NCBI GenBank assembly: GCA_024811115.1
Contig: JAKOGH010000776.1
Coordinates: 1 to 64,000 of the forward strand
Reading direction: 5' to 3'
Origin: Terana coerulea
Lineage: Eukaryota; Basidiomycota; Agaricomycetes; Polyporales; Phanerochaetaceae
DNA: 64,000 nucleotides
The position numbers and the translations under genes were made by a program. This document shows positions 37,427 through 47,560 of this stretch, in pieces. Each line of letters starts with the position of its first letter. Positions within the stretch are counted from its first letter, which is position 1. The notes under the pieces are model-generated. The model saw nothing but the letters and a program-made list of their open reading frames with translations, searched no databases and was not told the origin of the DNA.

Positions 37427-38110
37427 GAGGTATCGCCGGAACGGAAAACCTGTAGTTGCATTGTGGTGTATCTCGAGTTGAGAGATTGTAAGAGTAGTAG
37501 CCCCTGGTCGAATTCTCTGGAAGAGTCAGTGTCACAGCAATGCACATTGCTCATCATGTACGATGCTGTGTGAGCGAAACGTTGTACTATTATCCACAAA
37601 CGTATATGCCGCCGGGATTAGCATGAGCGTGTGTGACAGGATGAGGTTGACTGAAAAGTTTGGTGTCGGAGTGCAACCCGGCCGCGGAATCCGGAAGCAA
37701 ACGCCACGAAGCCAATGGTTGCGGCGCAGAATGCCGAGCGGAGTGTGACATGGGCTGCGTGACCGGCCTGTCGGATCAGTGACACCGACAAGTGCGCACA
37801 GCTTTGCGGGCCCTCGCCGCAACATGCAGGATCATCGCTCTCTCTCAATTATCCCTCAGCCATCGTCCGCCAAGCGCAAGCCATCCGAAAATACCCAGAA
37901 CATGGAGCACCCAAAGCTGCACCCAGCTGCAACAGCGGCGCCCGAAAACACTCTTGCCAAGCAGCCCTGATGAACGACGTCGGCCGCCGCCCTTCTTGGC
38001 GCACTACTGAAACGGAAACGGAACAGGCGAATCACCTCGTTACGCCTTTGAGTTTGATCATGCTCCAACTTGCCTTTCGTCTCCTACACCCATCCCCGTA
38101 ACACCCTGCC
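37427..38110. other. Intergenic, end of duplicated unit B
   Basis: Up to about 37790 this is the 3' flank shared with the end of unit A. After that is unique sequence leading to the glycosyltransferase-like gene. No gene is seen. Confidence 0.5.
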
Positions 38111-40154
38111 ATGCCGAATGGGCGGACGGCTGCCCTCAGGCCCTTCAATACTCTCCGCGAGCTCCCGCCATGGCTTCTTGTATACCTGCTCTCCAGCATC
38201 GCCACCCTTCCTTTGGCGCGGTCGGTTCCAGCCATCTCGCCCGCTACACTCGTCTACGCATGGCAAGACACATTCCTTCCACTTCTCCTCTCGCCGTTCC
38301 TCCTGCCGACATGGCATTCGGTTGCGGCACGCTTAGCCCAGCTGTGGTGGCTGGCTAAGCACAATCCAACCCCTTCAGCGGGTCAACACGCGGGCAACCT
38401 GTTCAGCACTTCCGTCCGTCCAGGGACCCTCATCCAGAACTATGTCCTTGTGCTTCTTGCGCGAAGTATTGTGGGTTTTGTCCTAACACGCTCAGTAGGA
38501 TGGACCTACCCCTGGCTACTCTCGCCGTACGCCTTGTACGAACCTGTAGTAGGCATCGGCCCGCTGCTCGTGGGCGCTATTCTCTTCAACTCCGAATCGA
38601 ATGGCGGCGTGCATAACTTCGCTGTCTACAACACTACCGGGGAGGAAAGTTCAAGGTCAACAGTACGTTCACTCGATTCGCTGTTCTCGCGGTGCTGGCG
38701 GTAACAGATGGGTTGCCATGGACGTACCTCTGTGCAATTGGCGTCGTGGGGTGTGCCGACTGTACAAGAACATGGCCCTGTGTATTTCGCGACGCTTCCC
38801 GTCAGGGGACAATACACGCTCAAATGAATACGCAATACTACCTTGGCCGGTCTCCTCACCTTCCGACGAGCACGTCACACATACCCTTCCACTTGCATCC
38901 CCCCACCCACGCGCTAACCTCGGTGCTCTCAACTCGCCATTCAATTTTCCACCCACTCCACACCACCCATCCAGTGCGCGTATTATCCTATTTTGCGCTG
39001 TCGGGATGGCTGTATGCTGGTTAGCAGGCCACGTACCTTCGTTGCTTGCCGCCGTAGGACGCAAGGTGCATCTACCTGGGAGCGACACCATCGCTCCCGT
39101 GAATGGCGGTTCAATTGTACCAGACCTGCATATTGTGATGCTTACGGTGCCCAGGCAGAAGGACCTCTTAAGCGACTTCATGATCGAAAGCATCCAATCG
39201 TACGTGGACGCATGGGCAAGCTACTCTTCTTCGTCGGCCTCCATGCTTACGGTATACTCTCATCTCGGAGAAGAGGGAAGACATCCGGGCTTTGACCGTG
39301 CGAAGGCCCATTTCGGCTCTCTTCCCTCCACGGCGCTGAATCTGAACTTCTACACTCATCCCTTCCCCGACGCTCCTCCATCCCATCATGCGCACCTTGC
39401 GGATGCGTTGCAATACGCGTACAACGCCCAGTACGAGTGGACGATGGTGGTGGAAGATGACTTTGTTCTATGCGGCGACTGGGGACTGCAAGGCGTGATC
39501 AGCGTACTTCAAGAGCTGGGCTCGACATTAGCACAAGCTGGAGACGAAGCTTTCCTTGGCGGTGGAATTGTGGGGAAGCACGGAATCTAGCGGGTAGCAC
39601 ACCGAAGAAGGCCAAATGGCGGGGGGCATTCGTCGGCACTGGTGGCAGGTATGTACATTTTGAATTGGTCAGCTGAGTTAACCTCACCGATGTCATGAAA
39701 GCGGTCTTGTACTACACCACACGCTCCTTCCAACACTCGTCCACCTCCTCGACATTATTCCATCCCTTATTGCTGTTGAGGCGCCATATCCCAGAACTCC
39801 CCGGACGTCCTCATACAACAATGTCTCAGCGGCGAGATCGCGCTGTGCAGCACGATATTCAACGCAGAACCCCTGCCGTTATCTCGCGGCGCTGCACACC
39901 CTGCATCATCCTCCATTGCCGGTTTCACACGAAGTCCATTCCCATCCCTTCCTGCGTCCCGTACCTCTCCAGACATTCCCCCGATCCTTGTCTCCGCTCC
40001 GCCGCCGACGTTCCTCGTGTCGTCGCGGCTGCTCATGAACCACATCGGCCATGCACTGAGCACTGGCGATCGGGTGTATGAGGAGGGCAAATGGGCGTGC
40101 GGCTGGCGGCAGCCCATGTTGGGACAGCGAGGGGTGGGCGTCGTTGTCGTTTAG
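38111..40154 (+). pseudogene. Glycosyltransferase-like multi-pass membrane protein, copy 1 (frame-broken)
   Basis: The start at 38111 gives MPNGRTAALRPFNTLRELPP and several hydrophobic segments (WLLVYLLSSIATLPLAR, LIQNYVLVLLARSIVGFVLT, ALYEPVVGIGPLLVGAILF). A later part in another frame reads IILFCAVGMAVCWLAGHVPS, VPDLHIVMLTVPRQKDL, SYVDAWASYS and WTMVVEDDFVLCGDWGLQG. The acidic EDD inside a hydrophobic strand suggests the metal-binding motif of a GT-A transferase; this is inference. After an intron the C-terminus ends CGWRQPMLGQRGVGVVVV at 40154. Frame breaks occur near 38640 (one base fewer than copy 2), near 38755 and near 39590. All parts remain recognisable, so it is either a young pseudogene or an error-laden real gene. 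A truncated second copy lies at 48765. Confidence 0.65.
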
Positions 40155-40590
40155 CGCGTCGTTGTAGGCCAAGGCGCCTGCCAATGTTTCTGATTAAGTA
40201 CCATGAATACGAATTTGCGGCCACTTTTGCATAACCTTATAGTGAGCGTGTTTTATCTCTCGTCTCCGACAAAAAGCGAATGCTCATTGTCTTTGGGTTG
40301 TGCAGTTGGTATAATAGTGCGGAGCTTCGTAAAGCTCTACAGGCCCCGCTGCTGCTATCATTCTTGTTGTAAAGTACAGTATAATCGCAGTCAAGTTCCG
40401 AGTTCGGGCGGCGCCGACTGAAGACAATGAAAGATACAAATATCGCTGATACGACATGGGAACAGCCACGTAAAGCATCTTGCAGTGTTTCTTCAGCGGT
40501 ATACACCGGATTTTGCGCGCACTTCTGCTACTCACCGCGCGCTAGACAGCATCAGGCGCAGGATTCGTAGCGCTGTGTTATATTATGGAT

Positions 40591-40720
40591 GTCCCTATAG
40601 AGCGTGGACAGACGGCCGGCGTCGTCGTCGACCTCCACTTACCCCAAGGCGGATACGGAAATCTTCAAGCCCAATACTTCACTGGTCGAAGCATACCGCC
40701 ATCTCAGTCTCGCTCCCAGC
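40591..40720 (+). pseudogene. Fragment of ERG26-like dehydrogenase with internal deletion
   Basis: The sequence reads ERGQTAGVVVDLHLPQGGYG then NLQAQYFTG, which parallels ARGESSVFVFDLRLPTDEYR and NRQAQYFTG at 43590-43661. It then jumps to VEAYRHLS-like sequence matching EACRHPSIS near 43870. About 200 bp present in the larger copy are missing between. No flanking exons are found, so it is a relic. Confidence 0.7.
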
Positions 40721-42130
40721 CCGTCGAGCGCAGCGGGATGTCGCAGGCGCTTGTCCCTATGCGAAAATCACTTCCACCGAGCGCGGACACGGAGATAAGC
40801 TGAATGCATCTGGGCAACACTAGTACTTGGGCAGGCTCCTTGCGAGTGCTCTAAAAATATCGGATGTCGGACGGTGGCCTATGTTGACGCGCGCGAGTTG
40901 CGTAAGCCTAGTCGCTCACCTGATCTCCACACGGGCGAGGCTCTGGGCCCGCGACTCTGTCGATCATCACCAAGGCAGGGCTCTCAGCCTAACCCGCCCC
41001 GACACATCCTGGTATTTGCTACATAACCTCGAAAAATCTCACCTAAATGCGTCACATTTGCCAGACTCAGGACATTTCACTGCCAGCAACCTTTGCCATA
41101 TCCAATGAAACGTTTGGACTTACGGCCTCAAGCCGTGCTTCTTCGCACACTGGGGTCCCATACAGAGGTTCGAATGGCTTTCATCACAAGCCTGGTCACA
41201 TCTAAGGGTACCCAGTGGGCGCGCCATCGTTAGTCTGCGTTAATCGCCGTATTGTTGAGTGCTCTTTGGTCTCAAGCGGGACGCCAGCTCACTGGAACCG
41301 TAATGTATCAGCTTCGGCCAGCGCGGACTGGCTCTCGTACGAGGTCAAGCCTTCAATACCACCAGGAGAAGCCGAAACACACCGCTCGAAAGTGCATGCC
41401 ATTCATCCGTTTGATAGGAATATAGCGGTGCTAATTATACCGCAGACTGGTCCTATGAGCATGCCGAGTGTGACCGGGTGAGCGCGGGTTGACTCATTGT
41501 GCTCGCTCGGGCTGCCTCGGGGAGCCCAATTGGGTGTCCACAAGACATAAAGTCACATATCTAGTGCGGAATAACCTTTCGTTTCATCTGTACCATTGTT
41601 GAAGCTAACAACGTTTAATACGTTATCCAGGCTCGCGCGGCTTTTGTGGCTGTTCGGGGCAGGCAACCTATATGCGCCGCTGTTAGTGGTATCTTTAGGT
41701 GACAACGACGTAGAAGTGAGAAACATTCCAATTTATGCTCTTACTCGATTGTTCAAGTTGGTGCTCAATGACCTACGCAGCGAAAGACTTGCTCCAATCG
41801 CCCCGCCGGAGTTGAGTGTTCGGATGAATACTAGGACGTCTTAGGATGGGCTGGCCTTATTCTGAGCATTCTGATCCGCAAACTCAAGCTAGGCGTTGCA
41901 GCGAGTCGCTCGTAAGTAACTATTTATAGATCCAGCGGGATTGTCGCTCATTGCCCTGCTCCGATTAGATTCAAGTACAAACTCGGGACGCTGAGCAGGC
42001 TTGCCACCTTCCATACATTCTGATGCGCCAACGAGGCGCTATGTCGAATGGTTTAGCTTGCGTCTTGATGCGTAGACGCGTATTTGGGGTATGTTTGGCG
42101 ATGAACGCGCCTTTGAATTCTATCCTGGAC
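40721..42130. other. Gene-poor stretch with unresolved relic sequence
   Basis: No intact gene. A plus-strand frame at 41215-41481 (for example RIVECSLVSSGTPAHWN) may be a fragment of an old coding region, but I cannot assign it. From about 41850 the sequence resembles the upstream flank of Cys-rich genes A and B. Confidence 0.4.
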
Positions 42131-42139
42131 AATATAAGA
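42131..42139 (+). promoter_or_regulatory. TATA box of Cys-rich gene C
   Basis: AATATAAGA lies about 70 bp before the split start codon, matching copies A and B. Confidence 0.7.
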
Positions 42140-42202
42140 GCTGAAAATGCCGACGATTTGACCAGCTCACTGCCCAGCTTTGAACTACCTCGCACATCCA
42201 GC

Positions 42203-42700
42203 AGTGAGTCCTCTATCGTGCCCGTTGTTCACTACGCTGACCAACCTTCACTCTTCGCCATGTAGTGAAGCTCTCCTCTGTCTTCACCTCCCTCGTTCTC
42301 GTTGCGGCCGTCCAAGCCTCCACCGTGCAGTTCTACACCGACAAAGCTTGCGACAGTGCCCAGGACACGTACAACGGAGGCTGCAACCAGTGCTTCGACC
42401 CGCCCGGCGGTGAGTATCACGCCCTCCGCATCGCTCGGCCCTGTCCGCGCCTCAGGCTATGTGCTGACTAGCATATCACAGATTTCGGTGCCGTTCAATT
42501 CAGCAACATCGACAGCACCTATCGCGTCACCGTTCATAACGAGGATAGCTGCACTTCGGCGTCCCAGGTCGGCCAGGGCTATGGGCCCCGCTTGTTGGCT
42601 GCAAGGCGCGACCAAGCTCCGCTCTGCTTATGTCGCCTGTCCCGGAGACGGCCCCATCCAGAACATCACCAAGGTTGATGACGCTCACATCGCTAAGTAG
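42203..42700 (+). CDS. Small Cys-rich secreted protein, copy C (one frame slip)
   Basis: Same architecture as copies A and B: A at 42203, intron 42204-42265 (GTGAGT...TAG), TG at 42266, signal peptide MKLSSVFTSLVLVAAVQAS, second intron 42410-42481. The mature protein follows copy B closely (FSNIDSTYRVTVHNEDSC, ASQVGQGYG). At GGGCCCC (about 42583-42589) there is one C more than in copy B, which shifts the frame before the PACWLQG motif. The rest (RSAYVACPGDGP, DDAHIAK) is preserved out of frame up to the stop at 42698-42700. The slip is at a homopolymer, so the gene may in truth be intact. It keeps six cysteines. Confidence 0.75.
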
Positions 42701-43510
42701 AAGGCATCGTTGGAGGTCGCGCAATCGCCATGCGGTGCAGAGTGGACGGAGGGATTGTGGAACTTGAACGGTCGTATCGTCAGGTAGCCGTCCAGATTGC
42801 TCACGGTGTTCAAGCGAGCGATGTGTTGTACTGCCTATGGTATAAAGTGACTCGACGCATGACTGGGATAAAGAAATCGGCTAGACTTACCAGTGTCAGA
42901 GTGCCCGGCCGCTGAATTCGGATGTAAACGCCACGAAGCTATTGATCGTGAGAACAAGTTACCAGATTGCTTCATGACGTTCGGCAGTAGCCGCGCACGG
43001 AGATGGCCCTCGGTGACCGCGCTTGACAGGTTTTTCAATCACAGTGACCGTCTCCTTCAATTGTCCTTAAAGTCCCTCTCACAGGTTTCAGCTATGGTCC
43101 TCACCGCAGGCATCAAGTAGAGGAGCTCGCTTCATGCAGCACTGAGTGCTGAGTACTGACAATTGCATCTACGCCTAGCCACAGCCGCAGCGCCCAAGTG
43201 AACGAGCGGAACAGGCTCCGAAGGGTTCTCGCAAGCTGTTGCAAGCGTACTTGGACCGCCGATGGACGGACGACTGCCACGGCAAGCGCCACATATCAGG
43301 AGTACGGATGGATGCAGGGCGCGACTGCTATTACTTACCGCGCGCATCAGTTTCAGAGGTCCTGATCAACACAAGATTATCCCGTCACGAGCAAGTCAAA
43401 CATGTGCAAGACCTCCTTGAGTCTTATGTCACTCTCCACACTCTAACCTCCTCACTGTCGCCTTCTTTCCGCATTTTCAGTTTTGACGTCCGCCGAACGA
43501 GGGTCTGCAG
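42701..43510. other. Intergenic, partial copy of unit flank
   Basis: The part near 42880-42960 (GTAAACGCCACGAAG) matches the closing segment of units A and B. The first exon of the ERG26-like gene that follows should be in this stretch, but I cannot identify it. Confidence 0.4.
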
Positions 43511-44861
43511 CTCGCTTTCCCCGTGCCCGGGGGTGCTGGATTTCTAGGCTCGTATATTGTGGAGGCTCTGGTGGCGCGCGGAGAGAGCTCAGTCTTTGTC
43601 TTCGACCTTCGCTTGCCGACAGATGAATACAGAAATCGCCAGGCTCAGTACTTTACTGGTGATATTTGCCGACCTGACCAGACTTGTTGATGTTTTGCAA
43701 GAAGTGAGTTGTGCGTCTCACGCTCTGTTCAGATGGGTTCCTGGCACTGACTAGGCATCGCTGTGTAGACCAAAGCTACAGTTGTATTTCATGCTATTGC
43801 ACCAGTGCATGGCGTTCCTGACCCGGTCCAGTATCGTGTGAACGTTGACGGCACCAGAACTCTCATCGAAGCATGCCGCCATCCCTCTATCTCGGGAGCT
43901 GTGTCGAAGCTCATTTACACTTCTTCCACCGGTGTGGTCTGGAAAGTGCGTGACCTGAATGGCGTCTCCGAAGACCAGGTGCAACCGCCAGCGCAAGGGT
44001 ACGACTCATACCATCACACCAAGGCCATCGCGGAGAAGATTGTACTAGACGCAGACGGCAATGGCATGCGTACTGTGGTTCTTCGTCCTTGCGGTATGAT
44101 AGGGTGCGTACACTACAGTGACCACACTAGACAGGACACTTATCCACTCGTCAACCCACAAGCCCAAGAGACCAACAGCTCATGCATCGCTTGGCGACCG
44201 TTCTGGAACGGCGTCAGCACAAAGTGCAGATCGGCAACAACGAAAATCTGGTCGACTGGGCGTACGCCGGGAACGTCGCCGATGCGCACCTCCTCGCCGC
44301 CGACCGACTGCCCGGGCCCACAGATGCTGACGCCCACACAAAATCGCACGCGGTGGCGGGCCAGGTATTCTTGTCACCAACGGGACCCCTATTCCTGGCT
44401 GGGATTTTTCGCGAATGATCTGGCGAGCGCTGGGGGCGCCGCCGGCGGATTTAGACAAGAAGAACGTCGTCAAGGTTCCTCGGTGGCTGGCTCTTTTCAT
44501 GGCCACAATAGTAGAGATATCCTGCAAACTCTTTGGTGGCTCGACCGAGTTCACCCGCTTCGCGGTTCAGTACGCTACCGCCACACAGTACTACAACATC
44601 GACAAGGTAGGTTTCCATTGCTTCGAGTGTTGAAGGTATCCTCATGACTATTCACAATTCGCGCAGGCACGCAACATTCTCGGCTACGATCCGAAGGTTG
44701 ATCTTGCTGAGGCTATACAGCTATCCGTAGCGGTGAATACAATAGCTACATACGATGCATGACTTTTGATCTGACCAGCCAAATCACAGTGGTGGAAAGA
44801 GAGGGGTGCTTTAGAATTTGCCGAATCACAGAAAAAGGACCATCTAAAGAAGCACAAATGA
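43511..44861 (+). pseudogene. Sterol-4-alpha-carboxylate 3-dehydrogenase-like (ERG26 family), frame-broken
   Basis: An NAD(P)-dependent short-chain dehydrogenase of the 3-beta-HSD family; ERG26 itself acts in sterol C4 demethylation at the ER. The Rossmann start is VPGGAGFLGSYIVEALVARG. Then come VFHAIAPVHG, YRVNVDGTRTLIEACRHP, LIYTSSTGVVW, the catalytic YHHTK within YDSYHHTKAIAEKIV, RPCGMIG, DWAYAGNVADAHLLAADRL, and after introns ARNILGYDPKVDL and WWKERGALEFAESQKK to a stop at 44861. Frame slips occur near 43683 (one A extra) and 44372 (TTG where TTGG is expected). The first exon was not found. Basidiomycetes have several ERG26-like paralogues, so a housekeeping sterol role is not shown. Parts of it are duplicated at 40591 and 49365. 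Confidence 0.7.
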
Positions 44862-45273
44862 AGGTCCGCGTGTGTTGACGCATTTGTTGCCTTATTGAAT
44901 TATCTATCAAAATGCCTTGCCCTTAACGTACAACACTCGTGCGCTGCGTTCAGTGAGCCCCGGTGAGCCTTACGGCCCTCTATTCGAGCAAGGCATTTTG
45001 TCGGTTCGGAAACCCATTAACCACGATTGCGCAAGGGTATGAGTTGAAATGTGATTGTGCACTTCTGTCGTAGCAAGTTCATATATAGCGGACTCTGGCT
45101 TAACTTACTGATGGCGATAATTGTCGCAAGCACGCAGTTCACACCGAACAGTTTATAGATGAGCTCCTCAGTGAGCCAACGTGTCGTCGTTAAAGTTCGT
45201 CACAAAAATCGACTAAAGACTGTATAATGAACCAATAAACCACTCCTTCATAATAATCCCATAAACCCGACGC
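44862..45273. other. 3' flank of ERG26-like gene, intergenic
   Basis: The first 150 bp are repeated downstream of the ERG26 tail copy at 49455-49610 (for example the phrase TCAGTGAGCC and the GCAAGGCAT box). No gene is seen. Confidence 0.55.
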
Positions 45274-46356
45274 TTAGTCAAGGTCGTTAATGCTGCGCGC
45301 CTGGTATTGGTTGCCGAGGTGGTGGAGGAGGGCAGCGGCGGCGAGTGCGTGCTCGGGGCTGTAAAGATAAATGATTAATCAAACTGCAGGGATCAGGCGC
45401 GTGAGGGCACTCACTGAACATCCTCGCGCTTCGCGAGGAAGCTCAAGGCCGACTTGAGGAGGTTTCCAAAGTTGAATCCGCCAGACTGCCCCAGGGTTCC
45501 ACCCGGGCCAGATTGCCCCAGGTTTCCACCCTGCCCAGACGAGCTAGACTGACCGAGGTTTCCAGCCGAGCTAGATTGCCCCAGGGACCCGTTATCGCGA
45601 GCGAAAATGGGGTCTGTGCGAGCGAGGAGCTCAAGCTCCTCGCGCTTGAAAAACGACAAGAGCTTGGCGAAGTTGATCGCGCCTGACTCGTCGGTGTCCT
45701 GAGTCTGGCGGGCAAGGAGCTCGCGGGCCTTGTGGGCGCCGTGCTTGTGGCCGTGCTTCTTGTGGCCGTGCTTCTTTGACCGTGCTTGTGGCCATGGTGC
45801 TTGTGGCCGTGGCTGGAGGGCAATGGTCAGTCAACACGACATCGCTTCAATGATGTTGTAGACGTACTGCTTGGACCCAGAATGCCCGGGGGCCTTACCC
45901 TGCCCCAGGGTGCCAGCCGAGCCAGATTGCCCCAGGTTTCCACTGTGCCCAGACGAGCGAGACTGGCCCAGGGACCCGTTGTCGCGAGCGAAGTTATCGA
46001 AGCTACGGCGCACCAAGTCCTCGCGGACAAGGAGCTCAAGGTCCTCACGCTTCAGGCCCGACAAAAACTTGGAGACGGCGTTGCCAATGCTGAGCCCGCC
46101 AGACTGCCCCAGGGTTCCATTCGGGCCAGATTGCCCCAGGGTTCCACCCTGCCCAGACGAGCTAGACTGGCCCAGGTTTCCACCCGATGACTGCCCCAGG
46201 GACCCGTCGCGAGCGAAAATGGGGTTATCGAGGCTGCGGTGCACTTTTTAGTTTACTCGATCAACCAAGAGATAGCAATGCGACATACGGGTTGGCGAGA
46301 GCCGGGGCAGCAGCAGCGACGACGGCGAGGGCAATGACAGCCTTAGAAGCGTACAT
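45274..46356 (-). CDS. Secreted repeat protein with KR sites and His-rich centre (Kex2-processed-type candidate)
   Basis: ATG at 46356 opens the signal peptide MYASKAVIALAVVAAAAPAL-ANP. A 55-nt intron (GTATGT...CGCAG) follows. The mature protein has three units starting FARD(N)GSLGQS, each with further GNLGQS / GTLGQS phrases. Between them are acidic helices after dibasic sites: LKR-EDLELL, FKR-EELELL, AKR-EDVQ, plus VRR-SFDN. KR codons lie at 46047-46052, 45642-45647 and 45426-45431. A second intron precedes a His/Gly/Lys-rich centre (HHGHKHHGHKHG), where one missing base near 45775 breaks the frame. The last exon ends ARSINDLD. I know no named family. The layout fits a Kex2-processed repeat precursor, but the KR sites are few and could belong to ordinary helices. 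Confidence 0.65.
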
Positions 46357-46962
46357 GTCGATTAATAGGGATATATGAAGAGAAGTGAAGGTCGTTAAAC
46401 AGGGAAGGGGAGGGAGGGAGCCGTAAAGTCGATTAAGATGGATGAAATTTAAAAACAAGTCAGGCTATGGGAGAAGCGATCAGCACACCGTCGCGAGAAG
46501 AGAACGTCGGGCTACTCACCAACCGGCACCTGAACTTGGGGAAGACGAAGAGGAAGGCTCGAAAGAAGTACTGTGAGCTGAGGAGCTGAGGTCCACCGAA
46601 CGCCCTTGCGCCCTATTTATACGGAAGGGGCTCGGGGTTACGATGGGGTCGTCGCCGCCAGACCCCTGTGGAAATTCAGCGACGCTATCATGTCCAGCTG
46701 ATGTTGTCGTTGTCCGGGGCAAGTGAGACATTCAGACAGTCCTGGCGTGTCGGACTTGCGTAGGTTGTACTGGCCGCCATCTATCAATCGACCACCTTCT
46801 ATGAGACCTTGTTACCATGATGCACGCGCCTCGGGCGTGAGGCTTGCTTTATTTTCCCAGTCGAACATGCAGTCAGCCCACGCAGCCCCACCCCTCGCCT
46901 TGCCTCGCCCACCGCTGCCAGATGAGTCTATCCAAAGTCTATCGACGCCTATCCCACTTGGT
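46357..46962. other. Intergenic, promoter of the secreted repeat gene
   Basis: No gene is seen. The AT-rich stretch near 46445-46460 and sequence further right should form the promoter of the leftward secreted repeat gene. Confidence 0.45.
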
Positions 46963-47079
46963 TTAGAGTCTTGAAAGCGACGAAGCGGGCGGAAGACCGG
47001 CGGGTCCCTTGAGCATGTCTTTACGGAGATTGCATATGATTTTGTCAATCAGCTCTTGTGGAAAATTGCGCCGAGACAT
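46963..47079 (-). pseudogene. Truncated F-box head
   Basis: The frame from ATG 47079 gives MSRRNFPQELIDKIICNLRK, which parallels MPQHNFPQELIDMVIGNLRE at the start of the F-box gene at 51000. After this it diverges into unrelated residues and stops. The upstream flank is also shared with that gene, so it is the cut end of a segmental copy. Confidence 0.7.
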
Positions 47080-47560
47080 GTCTTTGAAAGGGGTGGGTAG
47101 GCTGATGTGGAGACAGACCGACTCGGAGCTTATGTATGGGGACCTGTGCATTGCGCGACAGTTTGGCCGATCGTATGGGCATTCCGCCTCTGGAAACATT
47201 ATGTTCTACGCAACTCGATGCGAGTGCCTGAATGCCTTTCCATGTCGTGCCTACCGACGAAAGTCGTCATCAGTATACAAAGCCGAAAGTATATAATATA
47301 AGTAAATGCTGACATGCATACTCACTTGCCGTTGCCCATCGCAGCACAACTCTGCTGAGAGAATATGATGGTCCTTCTCGCGGAGAACCACGCACGGTGC
47401 GCAGGGTCGCTTTCCTGAGACTGTGAAAGTTCAACAGGCACTCGCGATCAGCCGATGCTGCGGTTTTGAGGGAAAACGGTAAATGCCGTGCGCCACAAGG
47501 CTGAAGGGCGCTTGTCAAGCGCGTGGCGATCACTTTTCAAACTCTTGCCTTCCTCCGCCC

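Larger units (their letters stand above)
35707..37790. repeat. Duplicated ~2.1-kb unit, copy B (with Cys-rich gene B)
   Basis: The second copy of the unit at 33551-35620, directly repeated. It holds the only Cys-rich gene of the three with an unbroken frame. A third, partial relative covers about 41850-42960. Its closing segment again reads GCAAACGCCACGAAG near 37700. Confidence 0.75.

Noticed and set aside
41161..41185. Possible tRNA B-box (GGTTCGAAT)
   Set aside because: No matching A-box, acceptor stem or anticodon arm could be found around it.
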